A stretch of 64,000 nt of DNA, taken from the NCBI GenBank assembly GCA_013214705.1, contig JABSRZ010000003.1, positions 1 through 64,000 of the forward strand. The letters are read 5' to 3'. A model generated the notes under the pieces. It saw only the letters and a program-made list of their open reading frames with translations. It ran no database searches and was not told where the DNA came from. The translations under genes were made by a program, and so were the position numbers. How positions within the stretch are numbered: position 1 is the first letter of the stretch; each line of letters starts with the position of its first letter. Source of the DNA: Hyphomicrobiales bacterium (GTDB lineage Bacteria > Pseudomonadota > Alphaproteobacteria > Rhizobiales > OSC116). This document shows positions 34,456 through 44,201 of the stretch, one piece after another.

Positions 34456-34983
34456 TTATTTGGTAAGTGTAACTACTGCGCCATTAATTATGGTAGTGCC
34501 ATCCCAGCGGTTGTTATTTACACGCTTAAGTCGCACAATAATTTTGCCAAATGCGTCAAATACCACCACGTCGTCTTTAACCAAATCCCACGCTTTGGTA
34601 TGAAAAACCGCCGTTCCGCAGCCAAAGCCAATTTTGGCTTTATAATGGCCAAATGAAGGTGTGTCGCTTAACTCTAGGTTGCAAGTTTGGTTTGAGGACA
34701 CTTGGTAAAAGCGCCAATTGCCAACAATGTCTTGGCGTTTTACTGGTTCAATGCCAAATAAAGCCCCAAATAAACCGCCCAAGGCATTTTCATCTACCGT
34801 TATGTTGGCACTAGATGATGTTGTGGTGGTGGTTTTGCCATTATTGGTATATTCAACTGTGGTGTTGGATTGGCCATTTTGCCAAACGGTTTTTTTACCG
34901 CTTCCACTGGTGTTCGTTGTTCCCGTAGTGTTACACGCGGCTAACAAACTAGCAATGGCAACAGATGCTATTAATTTATTCAT
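34456..34983 (-). CDS. Lipoprotein with AprI/Inh-like (Omp19-type) protease-inhibitor domain
   Basis: The protein has 175 residues. A lipoprotein signal (SLLAAC, Cys16) is followed by a Thr/Ser/Asn-rich linker. The C-terminal domain (about 85-175) has the layout of Inh/Omp19: GNWRFYQVSSNQTCNLELSD, then GCGTAVFHTKAWDLVKDDVV and VFDAFGKIIVRL. The two cysteines (TCNLEL, FGCGTA) sit where Inh proteins have a disulfide. Members block metalloproteases or shield the envelope. The assignment rests on pattern only and the similarity is moderate. Confidence 0.65.
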   Translation of the reverse strand: MNKLIASVAIASLLAACNTTGTTNTSGSGKKTVWQNGQSNTTVEYTNNGKTTTTTSSSANITVDENALGGLFGALFGIEPVKRQDIVGNWRFYQVSSNQTCNLELSDTPSFGHYKAKIGFGCGTAVFHTKAWDLVKDDVVVFDAFGKIIVRLKRVNNNRWDGTTIINGAVVTLTK

Positions 34984-35098
34984 TATATCCCCTCAAATAT
35001 ACTGTTTTTACACAAATTAGTGTATGGATATCTACCCAAGGGTCAATACAAAATATTCTATACCTTATGTTACTGCAACGAATGGTTGCAACTGGGTT

Positions 35099-35698
35099 TT
35101 ACTCGCCAAACGACTTAGAAAAGTCGGCGGCATATTGCCCCTGCACACCAAAATACATTGGCATATCTTCGGCGCAATTAAACAAGTCAATATCTCTATC
35201 TGCCAAATCTCGCGCCATCTGGTTGCCGTTGATATTGGCACGAGGGTCGACCATGCCAACGACACAGCTCGAATCATCGGCAAATTGCGCGACTTTATTC
35301 ACCACTAGCACCTGCCCGCGTGAGGCTTTGTCCAGCATTCCAGTATCTGGGTTGGGGTTATCAATGAAATATCTAATGATAGCTGCATATATCACGCCAT
35401 TGTCGTCAGCGCGCCACTCAACCACATTGTTTACACTATTCCACGCCGAAAATGTCTCAAACGGCTTGGCGGCACCAAACCCGAGGCTTTCACGCAAATC
35501 GCCACTTTCATAATATATAGTGGGTCGGTTGTCTATCTCACAAATTCCGGTCGCGCCCATTCCGGCCTCTTCTTCAGATTCAGGGACAGCAAAAACACAA
35601 TCGGTGCTAAAATTTAACTTTGTATAGCTACTTTGTGCGGCAAAAACTGGGCTAGACACAGCCAAGCAAAACGCGATGGTTAAACTCAATTTTTTCAT
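35099..35698 (-). CDS. Secreted protein of unknown function
   Basis: The protein has 199 residues with a signal peptide (about 1-20, ending VFA). The mature part has four cysteines (DCVFAV, GICEID, SSCVVG, FNCAED) that could form disulfides, and conserved-looking aromatic segments IYYESGDLRESLGFGA and GVIYAAIIRYFID. I do not recognise the family. ATG 35698 follows GGGGGC. It lies between the Inh-like lipoprotein gene and an MFS gene on the same strand, with gaps that suggest separate transcription. Confidence 0.7.
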   Translation of the reverse strand: MKKLSLTIAFCLAVSSPVFAAQSSYTKLNFSTDCVFAVPESEEEAGMGATGICEIDNRPTIYYESGDLRESLGFGAAKPFETFSAWNSVNNVVEWRADDNGVIYAAIIRYFIDNPNPDTGMLDKASRGQVLVVNKVAQFADDSSCVVGMVDPRANINGNQMARDLADRDIDLFNCAEDMPMYFGVQGQYAADFSKSFGE

Positions 35699-35720
35699 AA
35701 ATGCCCCCAAAAACTATAAC

Positions 35721-36860
35721 TTAATTTGGTTGTCTATTTAACAACTTTGTTGACATCAAGGATAGAAATAATAAAGGCAAAAATATGGCGAAGCTTATTC
35801 TTATGCCGTATTCCCCGGCTATCATGCCCATCATAGCAGGTGCGAACAACATAGCAAAACTGGTCACCATAGTTACCGATGTTACATTCTGCGATGATGG
35901 CCGGTCGCCAATCTGCGCCGCGGCGCTAATGGTTAGAGGGTAAATAACGCATATGCCAAGGCCCAAAACCCCAAAGCCAATCAAAGCGACCACTAAGTTT
36001 GGAGACCATATCACCATGCACAGGCCTGAAATGGCGGTTAATATGGTCACTACCGCTATTTTTTGTGGGCCGTATGCCTCAATCCATTTGTCACTAAATA
36101 TCCGCCCCATTGCCATGGTAAAAAAGAATGCCGGTAGGGTCAGAGTTTCTAACCATGGTACGGTATCAAAGCTGTCTCGCATAAATATTACTGACCAACT
36201 GCGTACACCACTTTCAAGCAATACGGCCGAAATACCAAAACCCACTAGCGCCATTGTGGTTATTGTCGGCACTGCCATCAACGGTTTCTTGAGGTTTTTG
36301 TTGCCATGTGCACGCTCCTTGGCAACTTGCATTGGCCAAACAACCATCCGCATGGCAAGCAATATAATTGGCACTGTAAGTAAAAAATGTACCCATACCG
36401 GTATGTCCAACCCACGAGCGACAACCCCACCTAAAGACGCCACTAAAAACCCCATGCTCCAAAGGCCGTGGCAAGTGTTCATCACCCGTTTGCCAGTTGT
36501 GGCTTCCACTCTGTCGGCCTCTACATTCATGGTAATATTTGTTAAAGCAAAGCTTGATCCAAATAAAAACAAACACAGGGTTGCAGACCAAATATTTGGG
36601 GCAATGGCCACCAGAATGGTGCTTATTACCAATGTTGGTTGGCCCCATAAGGTTATTGTCTTTGTGCCAAACCGTTCTACGATATAGCTCGAAACAAAAT
36701 ACATGCTCAATGCGCCTGCAGGTTGGCCCATTAAAGCCAATCCAAGCTCAGTTTCTTCTAGCCCCAGCGCCCTTTGTATGTCGGGTATACGGGTAAACAT
36801 TGCCGTGCTGGCAATGGCCTGAAAAAGGAAGATAAATTTAATGGTACTTATAGAATTCAC
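35721..36860 (-). CDS. MFS transporter
   Basis: The protein has 379 residues and 12 hydrophobic helices. The first cytoplasmic loop is close to the MFS consensus (GLALMGQPAGALSMYFVSSYIVERFGTKTI). The overall pattern is like the YbjJ/FucP-type branch, but the substrate is unknown. The start is GTG 36860, which overlaps the stop of the GGDEF-EAL gene (GTGA) with no good ribosome site, so translational coupling is likely. Confidence 0.85.
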   Translation of the reverse strand: MNSISTIKFIFLFQAIASTAMFTRIPDIQRALGLEETELGLALMGQPAGALSMYFVSSYIVERFGTKTITLWGQPTLVISTILVAIAPNIWSATLCLFLFGSSFALTNITMNVEADRVEATTGKRVMNTCHGLWSMGFLVASLGGVVARGLDIPVWVHFLLTVPIILLAMRMVVWPMQVAKERAHGNKNLKKPLMAVPTITTMALVGFGISAVLLESGVRSWSVIFMRDSFDTVPWLETLTLPAFFFTMAMGRIFSDKWIEAYGPQKIAVVTILTAISGLCMVIWSPNLVVALIGFGVLGLGICVIYPLTISAAAQIGDRPSSQNVTSVTMVTSFAMLFAPAMMGMIAGEYGIRISFAIFLPLLFLSLMSTKLLNRQPN

Positions 36861-38836
36861 GCGCGTAATTTTGCGTCTGGTTTTACAAATTCACGGGCGT
36901 CATCGGCCAATAAGGGGGGGCTAAAATAATAACCTTGAACATATCTGCAACCAAGTTCTTTGATCACATCTAGCTGCTCTTTGGTTTCCACACCTTCTAC
37001 AATGCAATATAGGTTTAAGTTATTGCACAGGTCAATAATGGTTTTTACGATGTTGCGGGCGTCCATATCTGTCGCAATTTCATTGATAAAGCTACGGTCA
37101 ATTTTAAGCCTATCAAGCGGCAAACGCTGCACATAGCTTAAAGACGAGTAACCGGTACCAAAGTCGTCAAGAGCTATTCTACAACCCATTAATTTTAACA
37201 GATTCAGCGATTCGTTGGCGCGTTTAAAATCGTGCATAATGGCTGTTTCAGTGACTTCAAATACGATGCGTCCGCTAGGAAAGTTCGATTTTTCGATGAT
37301 ATTAATCATGCTCAACACCGTCTCAGGAGATGACAGATCAAAAATAGATAAGTTAAAAGAAAGATATAATTCAGTCGGCCATTTGACAGCATCTTTTAAT
37401 GCTTTGTTCAGTAATATTGAGGTCAATTTGCCAATTATGCCCATTTGTTCTGCAGACCGAATAAATACATCTGGCCGTACGTTGCCAAGCGCCGGGTTAT
37501 TCCAGCGTGCTAAGGCTTCTAAGCCGACTGTTTTCTGGCTATGAATGTCGACAATAGGCTGAAACATAACTGATAATTCTTCAGTTAAATCTGCCTCGGC
37601 CAAATGATGTTCTATATTTGAAATGTCTCGAATTTGAGTTTCATGTTCACCTGAAAATATAACCGGTTCGCCTTTGCTATGCTGTTTTGAATAACATAAT
37701 GCATAGTCAGCGCGTTCAAATAACAGGCGGGCGCTGCTTGCCATTTTGGGGTATTCCACAAAACCAACCGTCGCGGCCACTTGCACATTGCCCTCGCGCA
37801 GATGAAACCCCACCCGCATAGCGTCGCAAATCCGTTGGCCAATGTCCCATATGTTTTTTAAATCATCTTCATTGGTAATAATCAATCCAAATTCGTCACC
37901 CCCAAGGCGCGACAACATAATATTTTCGCCCAAAACATCTTTTAATCGTTCGCTAGTTTTGATGAGCAAATCATCACCTGTTGGGTGGCCAAAAACATCA
38001 TTGATACGTTTAAAGCCATCCAAATCTAATAAACCGACCACCAATGTTTTGTCTTTTTGGTTTTCATATTGTTCAATCAGACCATCCAATTTGGCGAAAA
38101 AACTACGCCGGTTGGGCAGCGAGGTTAACATATCCACGTTTGCCAACACTTCGTTTCTGGCGTTCATTTGCTCTAGTTTTTGGGCTTGCTCTATCAAAGA
38201 GTTTTTCCGCTGGGTGAGGATCACTTTTTGCCGCACTAAATTTTTAAAATTCTCATATTGGCTGAATAGTAAAAACATTATGCCGCCTAAAACCAAAATG
38301 CTCTTTATGGTGAGCGCGGTAAAGGTTAAGTCACCTTGAACGACAGCATAAATAGCGATCGGCAGAATGATAATAAGCGTTAAAACCACAACACTTTGCA
38401 ATACATGCATTAAGAAAAAAGCACAGCAAATCAAAGAGATATACAGAAAAAATGCAATGTGAATTTTCATCACCGGTAGGTCATAACTAAATAACACAAA
38501 CGCCCATATAATAAAAATGCTGCCCAGCACTGCGCTGCGGCCAGTGGTTAAATTTAGGTCTCTTAAAACTTTTTCATCGCTCACACTTTGGCGATAATTG
38601 TGAAATTGTCGGTGTGAACAGAGTATAAACACCAAAAAGAACATCGAGGGCACACCCCACAAAACAACCACCGGCACTTGATCGCTATACGGAAACACCA
38701 ACGCCACCATGTTGACCACCAAAATACCAAACATAAGTGGCATTTGTCTGGTCATTGAATTGTGTCGCTCACGATTAATTTCAACTTGGCTTTCGCGAAT
38801 CTTTAAAAACAAAACGAGCTTTACAAAAAACGACAT
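36857..38836 (-). CDS. Membrane-bound GGDEF-EAL protein, both domains intact
   Basis: The protein has about 659 residues. Some six membrane helices (about 30-205) are followed by a short coiled-coil-like linker, a GGDEF domain (RLGGDEFGLI, with DLDGFKRINDVFGH before it) and an EAL domain. EAL residues are intact: LEALARW, FEVTETAIM, LDDFGTGYSSL, LKIDRSF, EGVETKEQ. It could make or break cyclic-di-GMP depending on input. ATG 38836 is used; a GTG nine bases upstream is also possible. It overlaps the MFS gene behind it. Confidence 0.9.
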   Translation of the reverse strand: MSFFVKLVLFLKIRESQVEINRERHNSMTRQMPLMFGILVVNMVALVFPYSDQVPVVVLWGVPSMFFLVFILCSHRQFHNYRQSVSDEKVLRDLNLTTGRSAVLGSIFIIWAFVLFSYDLPVMKIHIAFFLYISLICCAFFLMHVLQSVVVLTLIIILPIAIYAVVQGDLTFTALTIKSILVLGGIMFLLFSQYENFKNLVRQKVILTQRKNSLIEQAQKLEQMNARNEVLANVDMLTSLPNRRSFFAKLDGLIEQYENQKDKTLVVGLLDLDGFKRINDVFGHPTGDDLLIKTSERLKDVLGENIMLSRLGGDEFGLIITNEDDLKNIWDIGQRICDAMRVGFHLREGNVQVAATVGFVEYPKMASSARLLFERADYALCYSKQHSKGEPVIFSGEHETQIRDISNIEHHLAEADLTEELSVMFQPIVDIHSQKTVGLEALARWNNPALGNVRPDVFIRSAEQMGIIGKLTSILLNKALKDAVKWPTELYLSFNLSIFDLSSPETVLSMINIIEKSNFPSGRIVFEVTETAIMHDFKRANESLNLLKLMGCRIALDDFGTGYSSLSYVQRLPLDRLKIDRSFINEIATDMDARNIVKTIIDLCNNLNLYCIVEGVETKEQLDVIKELGCRYVQGYYFSPPLLADDAREFVKPDAKLRA

Positions 38837-38980
38837 ATGGCTCACTAACCTATAATCAAAATAAATCTAGTATAGAGTTTTAGGTTTAAAGATTAGTTAA
38901 ACAAATTTTGCTAACTAGGTTATCTAATATGTTGTAAAAGTTAATTTTTTTTGCCGCACCGTGCATCTATTTAGTTTTAT

Positions 38981-39583
38981 TTACGCGATCATAAACACAT
39001 CATATCTTGTCGATTTCCCGGGTATTTGGTGCGATGCGGCTCTTATATTCGGCATAGGGTCGGCTTTTTGTGGCCATTTCAACACCACCCGTTTGCTGGC
39101 ATATTTTAAGGCAATCTGCATCAATTCAACGCTGTCTGCATCTGTGCCAACAATATCGCGTATCAGGCGCATCTCCTTTTTGACCAAGGCTGAATTTTTA
39201 CGTGGTGGGTGCATCGGGTCTACCAAAATAATTTCGGGTGACAATGTGGGTATCAGGGCTTTTGCGTCGCCAAATAATAATTTCATCCGTGCCATTATGG
39301 CAGCAAATTGTTCATTTTCGGCAGCAGCTTTTTGCATCCCGAGTGATAAATATTCGTGCATTTGAGCTGAACGTTCGATCAAAGTTACATGGGCGCCTAG
39401 CGAGGCTAATAAAAAGGCATCCCGCCCCAGTCCGGCGGTTGCATCGACCACATTGGGCATAATGCCTTTTTTGAGGCCAATGGCTTTTGGCAAAGCCTGA
39501 CCGCGCCCGCCGCCATATTTCAACCTGTGGCCAACTGCACCACCGACAAAATCGACAATCAATTTATCATTTATTGTTTGCAT
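38981..39583 (-). CDS. rsmJ: 16S rRNA (guanine1516-N2)-methyltransferase RsmJ
   Basis: The protein has 200 residues. SAM-binding motif I is VDATAGLGRDAFLLASLGAH, the catalytic region is ILVDPMHPPRKNSALVKKEM, and the C-terminal strand is SKRVVLKWP. The DPM-H-P-RKKSALVKKEMR pattern is specific to RsmJ, which methylates G1516 of 16S rRNA. RsmJ is best known from gammaproteobacteria. The gene stands alone on the minus strand. Confidence 0.85.
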   Translation of the reverse strand: MQTINDKLIVDFVGGAVGHRLKYGGGRGQALPKAIGLKKGIMPNVVDATAGLGRDAFLLASLGAHVTLIERSAQMHEYLSLGMQKAAAENEQFAAIMARMKLLFGDAKALIPTLSPEIILVDPMHPPRKNSALVKKEMRLIRDIVGTDADSVELMQIALKYASKRVVLKWPQKADPMPNIRAASHQIPGKSTRYDVFMIA

Positions 39584-39673
39584 AATTTACCCAAAACATC
39601 GAATCCATATTTTATGTTTGCACTTTTCGAGCTAATATTGTCAAATCATTATATATAAAAAGGGAGATAGGCA

Positions 39674-40210
39674 ATGAAACTCATGCTAGTGGCAATTTCA
39701 ATGTTGTTAATGACGGTTAACACCGCGGCACATGATTTGGATAAAGATTATTTCTTGTTTGTGAAAGAGTTTTTGACCACCATCCAACAACGAACGTTTG
39801 ATAACAACCGCGAATATTGCGGCTATTTTGGCTATAATGCAAATGATGAACTTATCGCCACTAAACCCACAAAGGGTGAGGAGGATTCTTGTTATTCTGA
39901 AGACCCACCAATATCTTTGGACCTTGTGGCTTCCTACCATACACATGGTGCTTTTTCAGTCGATGCAGATAGCGAATTGCCATCATCTAACGACATGCAA
40001 GCTGACTTAGAAGAAGGCGTAGATGGCTTTATTGCCACGCCGGGTGGCCGCATTTGGTATATAGATAGCGAAGCTGGTGTCGCCACAATGGAATGTGGCC
40101 GCAATTGTATTTTGGCCGACCCTAGATTTAATGGCAGCCTACTAGATCCGGTTAAAAAATCTTACACCATCAAGACTTTACAACGCCGAGAAGATGGGTA
40201 TTTAGACTAA
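39674..40210 (+). CDS. Secreted DUF4329-family protein
   Basis: The protein has 178 residues with a signal peptide (about 1-19, ending NTAAHD). The core SYHTHGAF ... [20 protein letters not shown] and GRIWYID match DUF4329. The His-x-His followed by Ser-x2-Asp (HTH ... SSND) resembles the JAMM metal-site order with a longer gap, so a metal-dependent hydrolase is possible. Cysteines are present in pairs. GGGAGA precedes the ATG. It converges with comEC, and the stops overlap by four bases. Confidence 0.75.
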   Translation: MKLMLVAISMLLMTVNTAAHDLDKDYFLFVKEFLTTIQQRTFDNNREYCGYFGYNANDELIATKPTKGEEDSCYSEDPPISLDLVASYHTHGAFSVDADSELPSSNDMQADLEEGVDGFIATPGGRIWYIDSEAGVATMECGRNCILADPRFNGSLLDPVKKSYTIKTLQRREDGYLD

Positions 40211-42381
40211 TATTGCGAAATATTTCTAACCATTTTCAAAGTTTCATCTTGTAAATAAAAAGCTATGTCGCCGTTTTTCAAATCATCTTTAGTGAGCTGC
40301 AGAGCGGCGCCACAAGGCGGAAAATTATAATATTTTGCGCTGATAATGATGGCCGAGTTTTCACATTCGGCCTCAAATGCTGACATATGAAATACCAATG
40401 TTAATTGGTTTTTAGCTGGCGGCAATCCAGCGATTTCTCCAATACAGGCCAACTTATCACAATTCATATATTGGGCATTGGGTTTAAAGTCAGCACGGGT
40501 TTTGTCATAGGGCTGGCCGACATGGTCCAACCAAATGCCACTGGCAAATTTACCGCGCGTACCCGTTAACAAATGATATTGATCGTCTGTGCCTTTGAGC
40601 ATTAAATTGCTTAATTTTCCATTTGCCACTTGGCCTAAATATAACTGTGGTAGCGGCGCATAAAGTGGCAGCAAAGGTATGATAAGGAATATGCCAAACG
40701 CCAAATATCGCCATTTATTTTGCCAAATAATCAACCACAAATAGCCGACCAACAACGCCAGCAATATATGCCAATTCAACTTGGCGATATGTTCATTCAA
40801 ATAGCTAAATTGTTCAACGTAATCTGCAAATTCATAAACATTAACAATTATATAGTCTAGTATTTTAAAGCTTTGAATCTGTAAGTCCAGGCTGACAAAT
40901 ATAACCGAAATAATCGCCAACGGCATTATCAATAAGCCAAATATCGGCACCACAATTAGGTTGGCAAAAAACCCACCAGTTTGTAAAGTCGAAAAATGAT
41001 AGATGGTCAATGGCATGGTCACCAAACCGGTCAAAATCGGTATCATCACCCAATCGCGCGCGGTGTATAAAATGCGGCCAAAAGCGTGTTGGCGGGTCAA
41101 AATATTATAGCGAAACTCATCTTTAATCGCGGCGTTCTTTTGCCATTCAAAATAGGCAATTATGGCAGCTGTGGCGGCAAACGACATTTGAAAACCAACA
41201 TTCATCAACGCGCTCGGTTTCAGCAATAACATCACCAGCAAGGCCAAAGCTAAATTTCGCATGGTCAACGCTTCTCTATCTATCAACACCGCTAACATGA
41301 TTAAGCTGGCCATGATAAACGCCCGTTCGGTGGCCAAACTACCACCAGTAAGCAGCAAATAAAATAGACCGGAAAAGATGGATATAAAAGCCGCAATTTT
41401 TTTAATTGAAAGCCTAAATGTACCAAATGGAAAAAATGCCAAAACCAACCTGATGATATAAAATATCATGCCCATGGCAAAACCCATATGTAGGCCAGAA
41501 ATGGCCAATAAATGCGCCAAACCGACGTTTTTAAGTGCCAAATAACTACGGCTCTCTCTATCCATCTTGATGCCTAATAATATCGCCAAAGTCATATCGC
41601 GGCTGACGCCATCTAGGTTGGCCGTAATATGTTGGGCTAAATATAAGCGTAAATTATGAAATTGGTTTTTAAGGTTCAAATAATAATTTGGCTCAACGGC
41701 CAAAATTTGTTGCATGGGTAAATATTTTTTAGCCACGCTGCCGACAGCGCCAATAGATTGATAATAAAGATTTTTACCGAAATCATAACCGCCAACGATT
41801 GCAGCTTTTGGTAGCGGAAACAATTGCGCCGTTGCCTTTATATAGCCGCCAATTTGCAAATTATTTTGGTGGTTTTTTAAATTCAAGCGGATATATTTAG
41901 GTAAATTTGGATTGTCGAGTTTTTCTATATAGTCTGGTTTTATTAAAATTCGTGAATTTTGTTGCGAATATAATTCGATGTCAACAATGGTTCCGCTTAT
42001 TTTTGTTTTGTAAAAAATTCGTTCAATTTTGACAGTTTGGACCTGCAAATATTCTAAATTGGCGGCAAAAAAACCTAAAAATCCGGCGAAAAATGGCAAA
42101 AAAACCGCAAAAATCAGCCGTTTTTGACGAAAAAACCACCAAAAAAGCGGTAAAATGAGTGTAATAAGTGCCAAAATTTGCCACATCACTTGCATATTTG
42201 TCAGCTGAAATATTACAATTCCACAGCCGAAAAAAACGATAAGCCAAATAAACCATCTTTGTTGTTCGCGTTCCACCTCGGCAATAAGCCAATCGATGCC
42301 AAACCAAATAAAGTCGGCAAATTTTGGCTTCAAATATGAATCTCGCCAAGCTTTTGCAGCTCTATTTGAAGTTTCCCGCAT
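40207..42381 (-). CDS. comEC: ComEC/Rec2-family competence membrane protein
   Basis: The protein has 724 residues. An N-terminal DUF4131 region has several membrane helices and an OB-like extracytoplasmic part (about 30-210). The competence domain follows (about 235-510, with [15 protein letters not shown] and [15 protein letters not shown]). The C-terminal 150 residues lack the HxHxDH motif of the metallo-beta-lactamase domain found in Bacillus ComEC. It should form the inner-membrane DNA channel for uptake. ATG 42381 follows AAGGA. In alphaproteobacteria it commonly lies next to gltX, as here. Confidence 0.9.
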   Translation of the reverse strand: MRETSNRAAKAWRDSYLKPKFADFIWFGIDWLIAEVEREQQRWFIWLIVFFGCGIVIFQLTNMQVMWQILALITLILPLFWWFFRQKRLIFAVFLPFFAGFLGFFAANLEYLQVQTVKIERIFYKTKISGTIVDIELYSQQNSRILIKPDYIEKLDNPNLPKYIRLNLKNHQNNLQIGGYIKATAQLFPLPKAAIVGGYDFGKNLYYQSIGAVGSVAKKYLPMQQILAVEPNYYLNLKNQFHNLRLYLAQHITANLDGVSRDMTLAILLGIKMDRESRSYLALKNVGLAHLLAISGLHMGFAMGMIFYIIRLVLAFFPFGTFRLSIKKIAAFISIFSGLFYLLLTGGSLATERAFIMASLIMLAVLIDREALTMRNLALALLVMLLLKPSALMNVGFQMSFAATAAIIAYFEWQKNAAIKDEFRYNILTRQHAFGRILYTARDWVMIPILTGLVTMPLTIYHFSTLQTGGFFANLIVVPIFGLLIMPLAIISVIFVSLDLQIQSFKILDYIIVNVYEFADYVEQFSYLNEHIAKLNWHILLALLVGYLWLIIWQNKWRYLAFGIFLIIPLLPLYAPLPQLYLGQVANGKLSNLMLKGTDDQYHLLTGTRGKFASGIWLDHVGQPYDKTRADFKPNAQYMNCDKLACIGEIAGLPPAKNQLTLVFHMSAFEAECENSAIIISAKYYNFPPCGAALQLTKDDLKNGDIAFYLQDETLKMVRNISQY

Positions 42382-42482
42382 ACACAATTCCTTCTGGCTT
42401 TAGTTTAGCATTTATTTATTAGCTGTAAATTCAAACATGTGTTAAATGAGTGGCATATATTTACAAGAATAATGGAAATAAA

Positions 42483-43886
42483 ATGAGCCACAATATTATC
42501 ACCCGTTTTGCGCCCTCACCCACCGGTTTTTTACACATTGGTGGCGCGCGTACCGCGCTGTTTAACTGGCTCTATGCCCGCGGACGCAACGGCAAAATGT
42601 TGTTGCGGATTGAAGATACTGACCTGAAACGAAATACGGCTGAAAATGTACAAGCTATATACGATGGCATGACTTGGCTGGGTCTAGAATGGGATGGCGA
42701 TGCCATTTCACAAAATGGCAATATAAAACGCCACCAACAAGTTGTGCAAACCATGTTAGACAATGGCACGGCCTATAAATGTTATGCCAGCAAGGACGAG
42801 TTAAGCGCGATGCGTAAGGCCGCAAAGGCCGCCGGAAAACCGATAAAATATGATGGCACATGGCGCGATAAAGACGCTAGTGAAGCGCCAACGGGCATTA
42901 AGCCGGTTATTCGGTTTAAAGCGCCGCAAGATGGCTTCACAATTATCAATGACACCGTGCAAGGCCGGATTAAAATTGCCAATGAGCAGTTGGATGACTT
43001 AATTATGCTGCGGAATGACGGCACACCAACCTATATGTTGTCGGTGGTGGTTGATGACCATGACATGGGCGTAACCCATATTATACGCGGCGATGACCAT
43101 TTAACCAATGCCACACGCCAAGTGATTATTTACAACGCTTTGGGCTGGGATGTGCCTAGTTTTACTCACGTGCCACTAATACACGGCCAAGATGGCGCAA
43201 AACTTTCGAAGCGCCACGGCGCGATGGGGGTAATGGCCTATCGGGATATGGGTTATTTGCCAGAAGCGATGCGCAATTATTTGTCGCGCTTGAGTTGGAG
43301 CCATGGGGATGATGAAATTATCTCGACTGCGGATTTGATTAACTGGTTCGACATTGATGACATTGGCAAATCGCCAGCAAAATTTGACTTTGTAAAGCTT
43401 GAAAACATCAACGCTCATTATATAAAAACTATGGATGATGAAGAGTTGGTTGATAGATTAGAGCGGTTTTTAACCGACACCAATAGCGGTAAAATTAGCC
43501 ACAAAGAACGTTTATTGTTGGCCATGCCGGTGATTAAAGAGCGGGCAAAAACGCTGGTTGAGCTAAATGATGCTGCGCAATTTATATTTGCCGATAGACC
43601 CCTGAAATTTGATGATAAAGCCAGCAAACAATTGACCGATGACAATTGCAAATTAATTGCAGGTTTGCTGATGCCATTTGCGGCAATAGATGAGTGGACA
43701 CGCGATAATGTGAGCCAAGCCATTAAACAATATGCTGAACAGGCTGGGCTTAAACTAGGCAAAATTGGCCAACCGTTGAGGGCTATATTGGCAGGCACAA
43801 CAAATGCGCCGGGTATTTTTGACATTGCCATTATTTTGGGCAAACAAGAAACCATGGCCCGCATTGCTGACATTAAACCCAGCTAA
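42483..43886 (+). CDS. gltX: Glutamyl-tRNA synthetase
   Basis: The protein has 467 residues. The class I HIGH motif is FAPSPTGFLHIGGARTALFN and the KMSKS loop is KLSKRHGAMG. The catalytic region EDTDLKRNT is intact and the length is normal for the bacterial enzyme. ATG 42483 is used because all homologues start near TRFAPSPTG; the longer frame upstream has no support. It is divergent from comEC and followed by gltA after 315 bases. Confidence 0.95.
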   Translation: MSHNIITRFAPSPTGFLHIGGARTALFNWLYARGRNGKMLLRIEDTDLKRNTAENVQAIYDGMTWLGLEWDGDAISQNGNIKRHQQVVQTMLDNGTAYKCYASKDELSAMRKAAKAAGKPIKYDGTWRDKDASEAPTGIKPVIRFKAPQDGFTIINDTVQGRIKIANEQLDDLIMLRNDGTPTYMLSVVVDDHDMGVTHIIRGDDHLTNATRQVIIYNALGWDVPSFTHVPLIHGQDGAKLSKRHGAMGVMAYRDMGYLPEAMRNYLSRLSWSHGDDEIISTADLINWFDIDDIGKSPAKFDFVKLENINAHYIKTMDDEELVDRLERFLTDTNSGKISHKERLLLAMPVIKERAKTLVELNDAAQFIFADRPLKFDDKASKQLTDDNCKLIAGLLMPFAAIDEWTRDNVSQAIKQYAEQAGLKLGKIGQPLRAILAGTTNAPGIFDIAIILGKQETMARIADIKPS

Positions 43887-44062
43887 ACCAAGCCATTCAC
43901 ATCTGCAGATCTGGTTACGGGATTGCTGTTTGATTTGCATCAAACTCAACGCTGTGTGGTTTTTTTTTGCCAAAAAGTGTGCCTAAACCTTGTGATTTTA
44001 ACCATAATCGGCTACAAGCTAGACAGAAGGTTTGAGAATCAGCAATAAAAACAAATGGCTCT

Positions 44063-44083
44063 TATAAATTACACTAATTTATA
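44063..44083. repeat. AT-rich palindrome upstream of gltA
   Basis: TATAAATTA and TAATTTATA flank CAC, making a perfect 9-bp inverted repeat about 120 bases before the gltA start. It could be an operator or promoter element. The rest of 43887-44201 is AT-rich with no gene seen. Confidence 0.45.
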
Positions 44084-44201
44084 ATTTGAACCACTTAGCC
44101 TTTGCCTGCGCCAAACGCGCAATATGACATCGAATTTAACCAAACTGCCCTTGTTAAGCATGTCCAAACCGAAAAAATAAAAACAATAGACAGGAAACTA
44201 T

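Noticed and set aside
35953-36687. A 244-codon plus-strand frame opposite the MFS gene.
   Set aside because: It is the antisense of a clear 12-helix transporter and has no domain pattern of its own.
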